Assembly (NCBI RefSeq): GCF_019977195.1
Contig: NZ_AP024643.1
Coordinates: 2,542,001-2,606,000, forward strand
DNA: 64,000 nucleotides
Direction of reading: 5' to 3'
Source of the DNA: Arthrobacter sp. StoSoilA2
GTDB taxonomy: Bacteria; Actinomycetota; Actinomycetes; Actinomycetales; Micrococcaceae
Both the position numbers and the translations under genes were made by a program. This document shows, piece by piece, positions 34,058 to 42,596 of the stretch; position 1 is the first letter of the stretch, and every line of letters starts with the position of its first letter. The notes below the pieces were generated by a model. That model had not been told where the DNA came from and made no database searches. It worked only from the letters and a program-made list of their open reading frames with translations.

Positions 34058-34733
34058 CGATCCATTCCGTTCCCTCCGGCTGGAGCACCGCAGACCCGGC
34101 GGTTAGCGCCGCGAGCCGTGCACCGGCGTCGGCCATTGCTGCCGGCTCATCGGGGAGCGCCAATCGCAGGACCGTCTCGTTGGCTCCGTAGCCGGTCTCC
34201 GCCATTACGTACCCGGCCGAGCGGAGGTCATTTTCCAGTCGCCCGGCGGCGGCATGCGGAACGCTGACGGCGTGTAGCCGCAGCCTGCGGCGCTGCACCA
34301 GCGGGGCGGCATCAAGGGCAGCCGAGACCGACTCCGAATAGGCGCGGACCAGCCCGCCGGCGCCCAGGAGAATCCCACCAAAATAGCGCACGACGACGGC
34401 GCTTACGTCGCTCAGATCAGTCACCCCGGGTGCTGTCTCACGCTTGAGCAGTGCCTCCAGCATGGGGATACCAGCCGTGCCGGAAGGTTCGCCGTCGTCA
34501 CTGGATCGTTGAACCATCCTGTCCGGACCTACAACGAAAGCCGAACAGTGGTGCCGTGCGTCATGGAACTCGCGTCGCAGCGCTGCCACAAGTGAGCGTG
34601 CCGTATCTTCGTCAGGAGAGCGGCGGAGGACGGTGATGAAGCGGGAGCGGCGGATCTCCAGCTCGTGACGGAAATCAGGACCCTCGGCCAGCGTTGTGTA
34701 GGCCGTCGCGCGGCTGTCATCCTCAAATTCCAC
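34047..34733 (-). CDS. YigZ/IMPACT-family protein
   Basis: 228 residues. The N-terminal IMPACT domain (HHCSAFVVGPD, SSDDGEPSGTAGIPML, YFGGILLGAGGLVRAYSES) is followed by a small ferredoxin-like C-terminal domain (DUF1949 type). Eukaryotic IMPACT binds GCN1 to limit eIF2 kinase activity; the bacterial role is unclear. The GTG start at 34733 is preceded by TAGACT on the minus strand with a 6-base gap. That -10 overlaps the -10 of the divergent coaE gene. Confidence 0.88.
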   Translation of the reverse strand: MEFEDDSRATAYTTLAEGPDFRHELEIRRSRFITVLRRSPDEDTARSLVAALRREFHDARHHCSAFVVGPDRMVQRSSDDGEPSGTAGIPMLEALLKRETAPGVTDLSDVSAVVVRYFGGILLGAGGLVRAYSESVSAALDAAPLVQRRRLRLHAVSVPHAAAGRLENDLRSAGYVMAETGYGANETVLRLALPDEPAAMADAGARLAALTAGSAVLQPEGTEWIDVP

Positions 34734-34739
34734 CGCTTC

Positions 34740-34749
34740 AGTCTAGTGT
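34740..34749. promoter_or_regulatory. Overlapping divergent -10 boxes of yigZ and coaE
   Basis: TAGTGT (34744-34749, plus strand) lies 6 bases before the coaE GTG, and TAGACT (complement of 34740-34745) lies 6 bases before the YigZ-family GTG. The two hexamers share the central TA, so RNA polymerase should be able to occupy only one promoter at a time. No -35 match is seen on either side. Confidence 0.6.
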
Positions 34750-34755
34750 GGAGGG

Positions 34756-35985
34756 GTGTTGAAGATCGGGCTGACGGGCGGCATCGCCTCGGGAAAATCG
34801 CTGGTGGCGGCCAGGCTGCAAGAGCTGGGGGCTGTGCTCATTGATGCTGACGTCATTGCCAGGCAAGTGGTGGAGCCGGGAACTCCGGGCCTGGCCCGTG
34901 TAGTAGAGGCTTTTGGGCCGGAGATCCTGGACCCTCAGGGGAGGCTGGACCGGCCCGCCCTTGGCGCCATAGTTTTCCAGGATCCCGCTCGGCGGGAAGT
35001 GCTCAATGGCATCATCCATCCGTTGGTCCGGGAGTCCGCAGCGGCAATCGTCGCCGAAGCTACGGATGAAGACATTCTGGTCCAGGACATTCCCTTGTTG
35101 GTAGAGACAGGGCAGGGGAGCGCTTTCCATCTGGTAATCGTGGTGGACGCCCCGGATGATGTGCGGATTCAACGGATGGTCGGCCTTCGCGGAATGACCC
35201 ATGAGGACGCGCGTTCCCGAATGGCGGCCCAAGCCAGCCAGGAGGCAAGAATCGCTGCGGCGGACATCGTCCTGGAAAATTCCGGTAGCCGTGAGGAACT
35301 GCTCGCCAAAGTCGATGACCTGTGGTTCGGGCGGTTGGTGCCCTTCGCTGAGAATTGCAGGCGTGGTGTTCGTGCCCGGCGGACAAATGGTCCGGTCCTG
35401 TCCGCCCCGAGAACCGACTGGGGCCGCCAAGCGGCCCGGCTCTCCTCGCGCATCCAGGCGGCAGCACCGGATGACATCCTCGCCGTGGACCACATTGGGT
35501 CTACGTCCGTGCCCGGACTGGCCGCCAAGGATGTTATCGACCTTCAAGTGACCGTTGCGGACCTTGACGCAGCGGATCGGATCGCAGCTCGTCTGGCCGC
35601 TGCTGGATACCCACGTGTTCCTGGCGTGGCCGCGGACACCCCGAAGCCGTCACACCCTGATCCGGCCCAATGGCAAAAGCGCTTCCATGCCAATGCTGAT
35701 CCGGGACGCCCAACCAACCTTCATGTGCGCGTTGCCGGCACGCCGGGTTGGAGATACGCGCTGCTGTTCCGCGACTGGTTGAGGGCGGAACCTTCTGCTC
35801 TTGCCGTGTACGAGGCGCACAAACGCGAAGTGGCTGCACAGCATGCCACTGACGCCGGCACCGCTGGATACGCCGATGCCAAAGAACCCTGGTTCACGGA
35901 GGTGGCCTGGCCGCTGATGGATGAGTGGGCCAGCCGCACCGGCTGGCAACCGCCGTCGTATTCATCCGGTTGCAGCGGGACATAA
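34756..35985 (+). CDS. coaE: Dephospho-CoA kinase fused to GrpB/UPF0157 domain
   Basis: 409 residues. The N-terminal part (to about 200) is CoaE, the last enzyme of coenzyme A synthesis: P-loop GLTGGIASGKS, DADVIARQVVEPG, LLVETG and the lid region with RGMTHEDARSRM. The C-terminal part from about residue 215 is a GrpB/UPF0157 nucleotidyltransferase-fold domain with HIGSTSVPGLAAKDVIDLQV. This fusion is known in actinobacteria. The GTG at 34756 is followed by TTG; both could start. The leaderless layout (TAGTGT, 6-base gap) favours 34756. Confidence 0.92.
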   Translation: MLKIGLTGGIASGKSLVAARLQELGAVLIDADVIARQVVEPGTPGLARVVEAFGPEILDPQGRLDRPALGAIVFQDPARREVLNGIIHPLVRESAAAIVAEATDEDILVQDIPLLVETGQGSAFHLVIVVDAPDDVRIQRMVGLRGMTHEDARSRMAAQASQEARIAAADIVLENSGSREELLAKVDDLWFGRLVPFAENCRRGVRARRTNGPVLSAPRTDWGRQAARLSSRIQAAAPDDILAVDHIGSTSVPGLAAKDVIDLQVTVADLDAADRIAARLAAAGYPRVPGVAADTPKPSHPDPAQWQKRFHANADPGRPTNLHVRVAGTPGWRYALLFRDWLRAEPSALAVYEAHKREVAAQHATDAGTAGYADAKEPWFTEVAWPLMDEWASRTGWQPPSYSSGCSGT

Positions 35986-36027
35986 AGCAGGACAATAACT
36001 GTCGGGGTGCGGGGGTAGATTGGTGTC

Positions 36028-38124
36028 ATGAGTCTTGCCCAGGAGATCAACCGTGTCGTCGCGCCCTTCGAAGTCGTCAGCGACTACAAACCCGCCGGAG
36101 ACCAGCCGGCGGCAATTGCGGAACTGACGGAACGCATCAAGAACGGCGAGAAGGACGTCGTACTTCTTGGCGCAACGGGTACGGGGAAGAGCGCCACCAC
36201 TGCGTGGCTCATTGAGCAGGTGCAGCGCCCCACGTTGGTCATGGTTCAAAACAAGACCCTGGCAGCGCAACTCGCCAACGAGTTCAGGGAACTCCTGCCC
36301 AACAATGCGGTGGAGTATTTTGTTTCGTACTACGACTACTACCAACCGGAAGCCTACGTACCCCAGACGGATACGTTCATCGAAAAGGACTCCTCGGTCA
36401 ATGAGGAAGTTGAGCGCCTTCGGCACTCGGCCACCAATGCACTGCTGACCCGGCGCGATGTCATCGTGGTGGCCACAGTCTCCTGCATTTACGGCCTGGG
36501 AACGCCCGAAGAATACATTGCGGGCATGGTGACGCTCACCAAGGGCGCTGAAATGAACCGCGACCACCTCCTTCGCAAGTTCGTTTCCATGCAGTACACG
36601 CGAAACGACATGGACTTCCACCGCGGCACCTTTCGCGTCCGCGGAGACACCGTAGAGATCATTCCCATGTACGAGGAACTCGCACTCAGAATCGAATTCT
36701 TCGGCGATGAAATCGAGAACATCTACACACTGCATCCAGTCACCGGCGAGGTCATCCGCGAGGAAACCGAGATGTACGTCTTCCCGGCTTCCCACTACGT
36801 GGCAGGACCGGAACGAATGGGCCGGGCGATCACAGCCATCGAAGACGAACTCGCCGAACGCCTGAAGGTGCTGGAAAGCCAGAACAAGCTGGTGGAAGCC
36901 CAGCGCCTCAGGATGCGGACCACCTACGATCTCGAAATGATGCAGCAGATGGGTTTCTGCAACGGCATCGAGAATTACTCCCGGCACATTGACGGCCGCG
37001 CCGGCGGTACGGCACCGCACTGCCTGTTGGACTACTTCCCTGACGACTTCCTCCTGGTCATCGACGAATCCCACGTCACCGTCCCGCAAATTGGCGCTAT
37101 GTATGAAGGGGACATGTCCCGCAAGCGCACGCTGGTAGACCACGGCTTCCGGCTGCCCTCCGCCATGGACAACCGGCCATTGAAGTGGGACGAGTTCCTT
37201 GAACGCATCGGGCAGACCGTGTACTTGTCGGCCACGCCCGGAAAGTACGAGCTCGGGAAGGCCGACGGCTATGTCCAGCAGATCATCCGGCCCACCGGCC
37301 TGATCGACCCCGAAGTGATCGTGAAGCCCACCAAGGGACAAATCGATGACCTCCTGGGTGAAATCCGCCAACGTACTGAACGCGATGAACGTGTCCTGGT
37401 CACCACGTTGACCAAGCGGATGGCCGAAGACCTCACGGACTACCTTCTGGGCCATGGAGTCAAGGTCCAGTACCTCCACTCCGACGTCGATACTCTTCGC
37501 CGGGTGGAACTGCTGCGCGAGCTGCGGATGGGGGTCTTTGACGTCCTGGTCGGCATCAACCTCCTGCGTGAAGGCCTGGACCTGCCTGAAGTCTCACTCG
37601 TAAGCATCCTGGATGCGGACAAGGAAGGCTTCCTGCGTTCCTCCACCTCCCTGATCCAGACGATTGGCCGTGCCGCTCGAAATGTGTCCGGCCAGGTCCA
37701 CATGTACGCGGACAGGATCACGGACTCCATGGCCCACGCCATCGAGGAAACCAACCGGCGCCGCGCCATTCAGGTCAAGTACAACACCGACAATGGGGTT
37801 GACCCCCAGCCGCTTCGCAAGAAGATCGCTGACATCACGGACCAGTTGGCACGCGAAGATGCCGATACCCAGGAGCTCCTGAACAACAACAGGCTGGCCA
37901 AGGGAGCCAAACGTACGTCCGGCGCCAAAGGTGCAGCCACCGTCCGGAAGGACGGGCTGGCCGCAGCTCCAGCGGAAGACCTGGTTGGCCTCATCGAACA
38001 ACTCACGGAACAGATGCATGGCGCCGCTGCCGAACTGCAATTCGAGGTGGCGGCCCGAATCCGTGACGAAGTGGGGGAGTTGAAGCGGGAATTGCGTCAA
38101 ATGCAGTCTGCAGGGCACGCCTAA
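36028..38124 (+). CDS. uvrB: Excinuclease ABC subunit B
   Basis: 698-residue helicase-like damage-verification subunit of nucleotide excision repair. Walker A is GATGTGKS, with the beta-hairpin region YYDYYQPEAYVPQTDT, DESHV (motif II), helicase motifs IV-VI (VGINLLREGLDLPEVSLV, IQTIGRAARN) and a C-terminal UVR coiled-coil motif for UvrC/UvrA contact. TAGATT (36016-36021) ends 6 bases before the ATG, so it is probably leaderless. No LexA-type box is visible upstream, unlike uvrA. Confidence 0.97.
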   Translation: MSLAQEINRVVAPFEVVSDYKPAGDQPAAIAELTERIKNGEKDVVLLGATGTGKSATTAWLIEQVQRPTLVMVQNKTLAAQLANEFRELLPNNAVEYFVSYYDYYQPEAYVPQTDTFIEKDSSVNEEVERLRHSATNALLTRRDVIVVATVSCIYGLGTPEEYIAGMVTLTKGAEMNRDHLLRKFVSMQYTRNDMDFHRGTFRVRGDTVEIIPMYEELALRIEFFGDEIENIYTLHPVTGEVIREETEMYVFPASHYVAGPERMGRAITAIEDELAERLKVLESQNKLVEAQRLRMRTTYDLEMMQQMGFCNGIENYSRHIDGRAGGTAPHCLLDYFPDDFLLVIDESHVTVPQIGAMYEGDMSRKRTLVDHGFRLPSAMDNRPLKWDEFLERIGQTVYLSATPGKYELGKADGYVQQIIRPTGLIDPEVIVKPTKGQIDDLLGEIRQRTERDERVLVTTLTKRMAEDLTDYLLGHGVKVQYLHSDVDTLRRVELLRELRMGVFDVLVGINLLREGLDLPEVSLVSILDADKEGFLRSSTSLIQTIGRAARNVSGQVHMYADRITDSMAHAIEETNRRRAIQVKYNTDNGVDPQPLRKKIADITDQLAREDADTQELLNNNRLAKGAKRTSGAKGAATVRKDGLAAAPAEDLVGLIEQLTEQMHGAAAELQFEVAARIRDEVGELKRELRQMQSAGHA

Positions 38125-38134
38125 GGTAAGGTTA

Positions 38135-38255
38135 TGGTCACGTAGGGGAGTATCCCAAGCGCTACGTCCGTCAGCACGCAAGGCACAGATGCCTCGCCGG
38201 ACTTAGTGGGCCGCTGAACGTGCATTCACCGCACTGGCAGGCCGGAGAGACTTAC
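38135..38255 (+). ncRNA. Candidate yybP-ykoY manganese riboswitch upstream of terC
   Basis: The 166-base gap before the TerC gene holds the conserved elements of the yybP-ykoY motif: GGGGAGTA (38145-38152), GTCAGCA (38170-38176) and GAGAC (38247-38251). A plausible fold exists: CCCA/TGGG (38154-38157 with 38207-38210) and GTCCG/CGGAC (38166-38170 with 38198-38202) make one arm capped by AGGCA/TGCCT (38181-38185, 38190-38194). GTGC/GCAC makes another. An imperfect basal helix joins the flanks. TerC-family genes are the commonest partners of this Mn2+ sensor. Expected effect: Mn2+ turns on the exporter-like gene. Confidence 0.7.
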
Positions 38256-38290
38256 ACCGCTTTCCCGTACCCTGCGAAAGGCCCGCATTA

Positions 38291-39319
38291 ATGGAGCTTC
38301 CAATCTGGTTTGAGGTCGGCTCGTTTGTCGCCCTCGGAATTATCCTGCTGATCGACCTCCTCCTGGTCGTCAAGCGTCCCCACGAACCAACAATGAAGGA
38401 AGCCGGCCTCTGGGTCGCCTTCTACGTTGCCTTGGCCCTGGTCTTTGCCGGTGCCATGTTCTACTTCACTGGCCCCGAATACGGCAGCCAGTTCGTCGCT
38501 GGCTGGGTTACCGAATACAGCCTGAGCATCGACAACCTGTTCGTCTTCATCATCATCATGGCCCGCTTCTCGGTGCCGCGGAAATACCAGCAGGAAGTGC
38601 TGATGGTGGGCATCATCATCGCACTGGTCCTTCGCGGTATTTTCATCGCCTTGGGCGCGGTAGTCATCGAGCAATTCAGCTGGATCTTCTACATCTTCGG
38701 CGCGTTCCTGCTGTGGACTGCCTGGAAGCAGGCCACGGATTCCGGTGAAGACGAAGAAGAAGGTGCCGAAAACCCCCTGGTTGCCCGGCTGCGCAAGGTC
38801 CTGCCGATGTCTGAAAAGTTCGACGGCGGCAAGCTGCGGACCACGGTGGACGGCAAGAAGGTCTTCACCCCGATGCTGATCGTCTTCGTGACCATCGGCA
38901 TGACCGACCTCCTGTTCGCGGTGGACTCCATTCCCGCGATCTTCGGCCTGACCCAGAGTGCCTTCATCGTCTTCACGGCCAACATCTTCGCGCTCATGGG
39001 CCTGCGCCAGCTGTACTTCCTGCTGGGCGGACTGATGAGCCGCTTGATCTACTTGAAGCACGCCCTGTCAGTCATTCTTGCCTTCATTGGCGTCAAGCTC
39101 GTCCTGCACGCAATGCACGTCAACGAGCTTCCCTTCATCAACAACGGCCACCACATCGAGTGGGCTCCGGAGATTCCCACCTTCGTTTCGTTGGCGGTCA
39201 TTATCGGCACGATCGTCGTAGCCGTCGTGGCCAGCTTGCTCAGCCCGGCCGCCCGCCAGTCCAAGCTGGACGCGCGGTTGGAAGAAGACGCGAAGAAGAG
39301 CTTGAGCGAAGCAGAGTAA
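38291..39319 (+). CDS. TerC-family membrane protein (metal-ion exporter-like)
   Basis: 342-residue integral membrane protein with about nine helices. TerC signatures include EYSLSIDNLFVFIIIM with conserved acidic residues in the membrane, and ITIGMTDLLFAVDSIPAIFGLT. An acidic cytoplasmic loop (SGEDEEEGAE) and a charged C-terminal tail are also present. Relatives such as Alx and YceF/YkoY efflux or handle Mn2+, and a candidate Mn2+ riboswitch lies directly upstream, so manganese export is the best guess. The name refers to tellurite resistance but no other ter genes are present. Confidence 0.9.
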   Translation: MELPIWFEVGSFVALGIILLIDLLLVVKRPHEPTMKEAGLWVAFYVALALVFAGAMFYFTGPEYGSQFVAGWVTEYSLSIDNLFVFIIIMARFSVPRKYQQEVLMVGIIIALVLRGIFIALGAVVIEQFSWIFYIFGAFLLWTAWKQATDSGEDEEEGAENPLVARLRKVLPMSEKFDGGKLRTTVDGKKVFTPMLIVFVTIGMTDLLFAVDSIPAIFGLTQSAFIVFTANIFALMGLRQLYFLLGGLMSRLIYLKHALSVILAFIGVKLVLHAMHVNELPFINNGHHIEWAPEIPTFVSLAVIIGTIVVAVVASLLSPAARQSKLDARLEEDAKKSLSEAE

Positions 39320-39348
39320 CCGGGCTGTGAAGGTTGTAGTCTCGTGAA

Positions 39349-40665
39349 GTGACTACCACTTCTACTACGGCGCTGGACCCCCAACGGGTTCAGCGCCGTA
39401 CTGTTTTCCTGCTCAGCTCGGCGCAGCTCCTGAGCGGAATCGGTAACGGGGCCACGTTATCCATTGGATCGCTCCTGGCCGTGGACCTGTCCGGATCCGA
39501 GGCGTGGGCTGGATCCATCACTACTGTGCTGACCCTCGCTGCAGCCCTGACTGCCCTACCGCTGGCACGTCTCGCGGAAGCACGCGGACGCCGGGTTGGC
39601 CTCGTCTCCGGTTTGGTCGCTGCCATGATCGGGGCGCTCCTGGTGATGGCATCCGTGGTGGTCGGATCCTTCCCGCTGCTCCTGCTCGCTGCCGGTTTCC
39701 TCGGTCTTGGTACAGCCGCCAACCTTCAGGCGAGGTTCGCCGCCGTCGACCTCGCCCACGCTGAGCACCGCGGCAGGTCACTGTCCACTGTTGTTTGGGC
39801 CATCACGATTGGGGCTGTCGCGGGGCCGAACCTCATCCAGCCCGGCGCCGCAGTGGGGGCCGCATTGGGCCTGCCGCCGATTGCCGGACCGTTTGTCTTC
39901 TCGGCCGCAGGGCTGTTCCTGGCGGCGGTGCTGCTGTTTGCCGGTTTGCGGCCCGACCCGCTGCTGCTGGCACGGCGCTTGGCCTCGGAATCCGCGGGCG
40001 CCGGGTCCCAGCCTGTCAGGGGCACCATCCGTTCCGGCCTGCAGGCTGTTCGTTCCTCGCCCCGGGCCATCCTTGGGCTTGCGGCCGTGGTCGCAGCACA
40101 CGGCGTCATGGTGGCGATCATGTCCATGACACCCTTGCACCTGCAGCAGCTGGTTGGCGGTTCACATGCCGGCCATCACGGCGGAACAACTGACAGCACG
40201 GATGCCTTGGTAGTTATTGGGCTGACCATTTCGCTGCATATCGCCGGCATGTTCGCCCTATCGCCACTTTGGGGTTGGCTGACGGACAAAGCCGGCCGCA
40301 TCCAAACCATCGCCATGGGCCACGGGCTTCTGCTGGTCGCAGTGCTGATCGCAGGAATCGGCCAACAAGAGCCGGTGTTGGTCACCACCGGGCTGATCAT
40401 CCTTGGCCTTGGCTGGTCCGCCGCGACCATTGCCGGATCCACCCTGCTTGCGGAGAGCGTCGGCGAAGAACAGAGGGTAACCGTGCAGGGCGTTTCCGAT
40501 ACGCTCATGGGCGCGGCGGGTGCAACGGGCGGCGCGACGTCCGGACTCCTCCTCGCCTGGCTCGGCTACGAAGGACTGAACATAGCCGCTGGCGTGCTGG
40601 CCGCCGTCATGCTGGCCTTAACGGCCGCCACCGCTGCCCGGGTGCGCCGTTCACTCCCCGCATAG
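39349..40665 (+). CDS. MFS transporter
   Basis: 438-residue major facilitator protein with twelve predicted helices. Between TM2 and TM3 it has RLAEARGRRVGLVSGL. A His-rich loop (GGSHAGHHGGTTDSTD) lies mid-protein, and the second half has GWLTDKAGRIQTIAMG. The substrate is unknown; drug or metabolite efflux is typical for such stand-alone members. TAGTCT (39337-39342) ends 6 bases before the GTG, indicating a probable leaderless transcript separate from terC. Confidence 0.85.
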   Translation: MTTTSTTALDPQRVQRRTVFLLSSAQLLSGIGNGATLSIGSLLAVDLSGSEAWAGSITTVLTLAAALTALPLARLAEARGRRVGLVSGLVAAMIGALLVMASVVVGSFPLLLLAAGFLGLGTAANLQARFAAVDLAHAEHRGRSLSTVVWAITIGAVAGPNLIQPGAAVGAALGLPPIAGPFVFSAAGLFLAAVLLFAGLRPDPLLLARRLASESAGAGSQPVRGTIRSGLQAVRSSPRAILGLAAVVAAHGVMVAIMSMTPLHLQQLVGGSHAGHHGGTTDSTDALVVIGLTISLHIAGMFALSPLWGWLTDKAGRIQTIAMGHGLLLVAVLIAGIGQQEPVLVTTGLIILGLGWSAATIAGSTLLAESVGEEQRVTVQGVSDTLMGAAGATGGATSGLLLAWLGYEGLNIAAGVLAAVMLALTAATAARVRRSLPA

Positions 40666-40712
40666 GAAGAATCCCTGCGCGGGAACAATCCCTGCGCTGG
40701 AAACAGGGTGGG

Positions 40713-42062
40713 TTAGCGGGAACCCCGCACAAGCCCGAAGAGCCGCCTGAAGATGCCTTCGCCGTCTTCCCCTATGCCGTCATGGTGGAAGTCGTCCGTG
40801 ACCCAGGTTTGAAGCCCACGGACTGCCGCGGCGGTTTCCATTGAGAGGTCATGGTCCACGTAGATATCGTTTTTGTAGACGGCGGCTGCTACTGGAACCT
40901 TGTTGACCGCCAACTGCTGGTGGTCGTAGAGGGGACACCAGTCCGACTTGGCTGCCAGCAAGTCGGCTACGTCGCGAAGCGGGATCAGTGCCGGATCCTG
41001 TTCGAAGTACCAGGGGTAGACCATTTCGCCCGTGAGCAGGGGGGCTTCTGCTTCGGGTTTGAACTCCGGGAATTCTTCCAGCACGCGCCATGCTGCCCAG
41101 TCCGTGGCCTGCCCCTGCCCGTAGATCGATTCATGGAGAACCGCGTACAGAGGGTTCCCGGCCCGGCTCACCAGGGTCCGGACTTGCTCAAGGAACACCT
41201 CCGACAGGCGTTCGCCCACGGGTGTTTCGATGAAAGCGTCCTCCAGGAGGTAGTGCAGGGAGTCCACCCGGGTGTTGCCGCCGAGGAACGATCCCACCAT
41301 CTGGAACCGCTCGGGCGTCAGCCGTTCTCCGCTGGCCAGGAATTCCTCATGCTGCCCGAGGTGGCGGACGATCCTGGTGACAGTTTCGCGGTCTTCCGGA
41401 TACCAGGCGAAATACTCCGCGTTCCGCTCCGCCACCCGGCGGAAAGTGGCGCGGTACACGCGCTCTGCGGGACCGTGCAGCGGGGCAAGTCCTCCCGTGA
41501 TGAGAACCTCCCGCAGCCCTTTCGGGGCGAACGATAAATAGGTCAACGCGCAGAACCCACCAAAGCTCTGGCCCAGCACCGACCATGGGCCGGAATCCAG
41601 GGCATGCCGGATGAACTCGGCGTCAGCCACGATCGAATCGGCCCGGAAATGCGTCAGGTAGTCAGCCTGGGCTGCGGCGTCACCCCGCAGCTCCAATGAC
41701 TGCCGCTCCACCGGAGTGGAAAGGCCTGTGCCGCGCTGGTCCAGCATCAGGATCCGAAAATCCTTGGCCGCTGCCTTCATCCAACCTGAGAGGGAAGTGA
41801 CGCGGTTCCCGCGTCCGCCGGGTCCACCCTGGAGGAACAGCAACCACGGAAGTTTGGCGGCCTCCTCCGCGGAGTACTCCGTGGAGGAATACTCCCGCGC
41901 GAATACAGTGATCGTTTCGCCGGTCGTCTGGCCGTCCACAGCAGATGTGGCCAAACAGTGGTCCAGGGGGACCGTGAAGTAGTGCTCAGCGGTTCGGAGG
42001 CCTCGGAATTCGTGCCGGGCGCGGATGCGGTGCGCGTCGGCCACGGCCTGCAGTTCAGCCAT
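40713..42062 (-). CDS. Proline iminopeptidase-like S33 alpha/beta hydrolase
   Basis: 449 residues from ATG 42062, which overlaps the stop of the GNAT gene by 8 bases (a longer frame up to 42338 is only the shadow of that gene). The alpha/beta hydrolase fold has the oxyanion stretch LFLQGGPGGRG, DQRGTGLSTP and the nucleophile elbow GQSFGG. The acid and His lie near YKNDIYVDHDLSM. Relatives release N-terminal proline from peptides. It is co-transcribed with an acetyltransferase. Confidence 0.85.
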   Translation of the reverse strand: MAELQAVADAHRIRARHEFRGLRTAEHYFTVPLDHCLATSAVDGQTTGETITVFAREYSSTEYSAEEAAKLPWLLFLQGGPGGRGNRVTSLSGWMKAAAKDFRILMLDQRGTGLSTPVERQSLELRGDAAAQADYLTHFRADSIVADAEFIRHALDSGPWSVLGQSFGGFCALTYLSFAPKGLREVLITGGLAPLHGPAERVYRATFRRVAERNAEYFAWYPEDRETVTRIVRHLGQHEEFLASGERLTPERFQMVGSFLGGNTRVDSLHYLLEDAFIETPVGERLSEVFLEQVRTLVSRAGNPLYAVLHESIYGQGQATDWAAWRVLEEFPEFKPEAEAPLLTGEMVYPWYFEQDPALIPLRDVADLLAAKSDWCPLYDHQQLAVNKVPVAAAVYKNDIYVDHDLSMETAAAVRGLQTWVTDDFHHDGIGEDGEGIFRRLFGLVRGSR

Positions 42063-42567
42063 GGGCAAGAGCCTTGCTTCCGTTGGTGGCACCTGCCCCG
42101 AACGTTTCCAGCGCCTCGCCGGCCAGCCTGAACGTCGACCATTCATCCATGGGGAGGGCGCCAAGGTTCTTATAGAACTTGATGGACGGTTCGTTCCAGT
42201 CCAGGACGCTCCACTCCACCCGGGCATAGCCGCGTTCGACGGCGGTCGCGGCAAGATGCTGCAGGAGCGCCTTGCCATGGCCCTCGCCACGCGCTTCCGG
42301 AATAACGTAAAGGTCCTCCAGGTAGATGCCGTGGACACCCTCCCACGTTGAGTAGTTCAGGAACCACAGGGCGAAACCTTGCACTGTCCCAGCGGCATTC
42401 GCGGCCATGGTGGCGTACACCCGGGGGTTCTCTCCGAAGAGCACCTCGGTCAGGAGCTCCGGGGTGTTCCTGACGGCGTCGGGTTCCTTTTCGTAGATCG
42501 CAAGATCGTGGATCATACGCAGGATGGCGGGAACGTCTTCAACGGTGGCAGGGCGGATTACACTCAT
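42055..42567 (-). CDS. GNAT N-acetyltransferase (diamine acetyltransferase-like)
   Basis: 170 residues. It begins VIRPATVEDVPAILRMIHDLAIYEKEPDAV, a segment typical of diamine/thialysine acetyltransferases. GIYLEDLYVIPEARGEGHGKALLQHLA (acetyl-CoA loop) and VEWSVLDWNEPSIKFYKNLGA follow. TAAGCT (complement of 42575-42580) ends 7 bases before the ATG, suggesting leaderless transcription. The peptidase-like gene overlaps its stop. Confidence 0.85.
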   Translation of the reverse strand: MSVIRPATVEDVPAILRMIHDLAIYEKEPDAVRNTPELLTEVLFGENPRVYATMAANAAGTVQGFALWFLNYSTWEGVHGIYLEDLYVIPEARGEGHGKALLQHLAATAVERGYARVEWSVLDWNEPSIKFYKNLGALPMDEWSTFRLAGEALETFGAGATNGSKALAHG

Positions 42568-42596
42568 GCTTCCGAGCTTACTAGGGCCCGGGTCGC

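Noticed and set aside
35962..37479. 505-codon open frame opposite uvrB
   Set aside because: Shadow of uvrB with unsupported composition.
40670..40697. AATCCCTGCGC repeated at 40670-40680 and 40687-40697
   Set aside because: Short direct repeat between convergent genes. A weak CCCTG/CAGGG stem nearby is too short to call a terminator.
42063..42338. 92-residue N-terminal extension of the peptidase-like hydrolase
   Set aside because: It lies wholly inside the GNAT gene in another frame. The family start fits ATG 42062.
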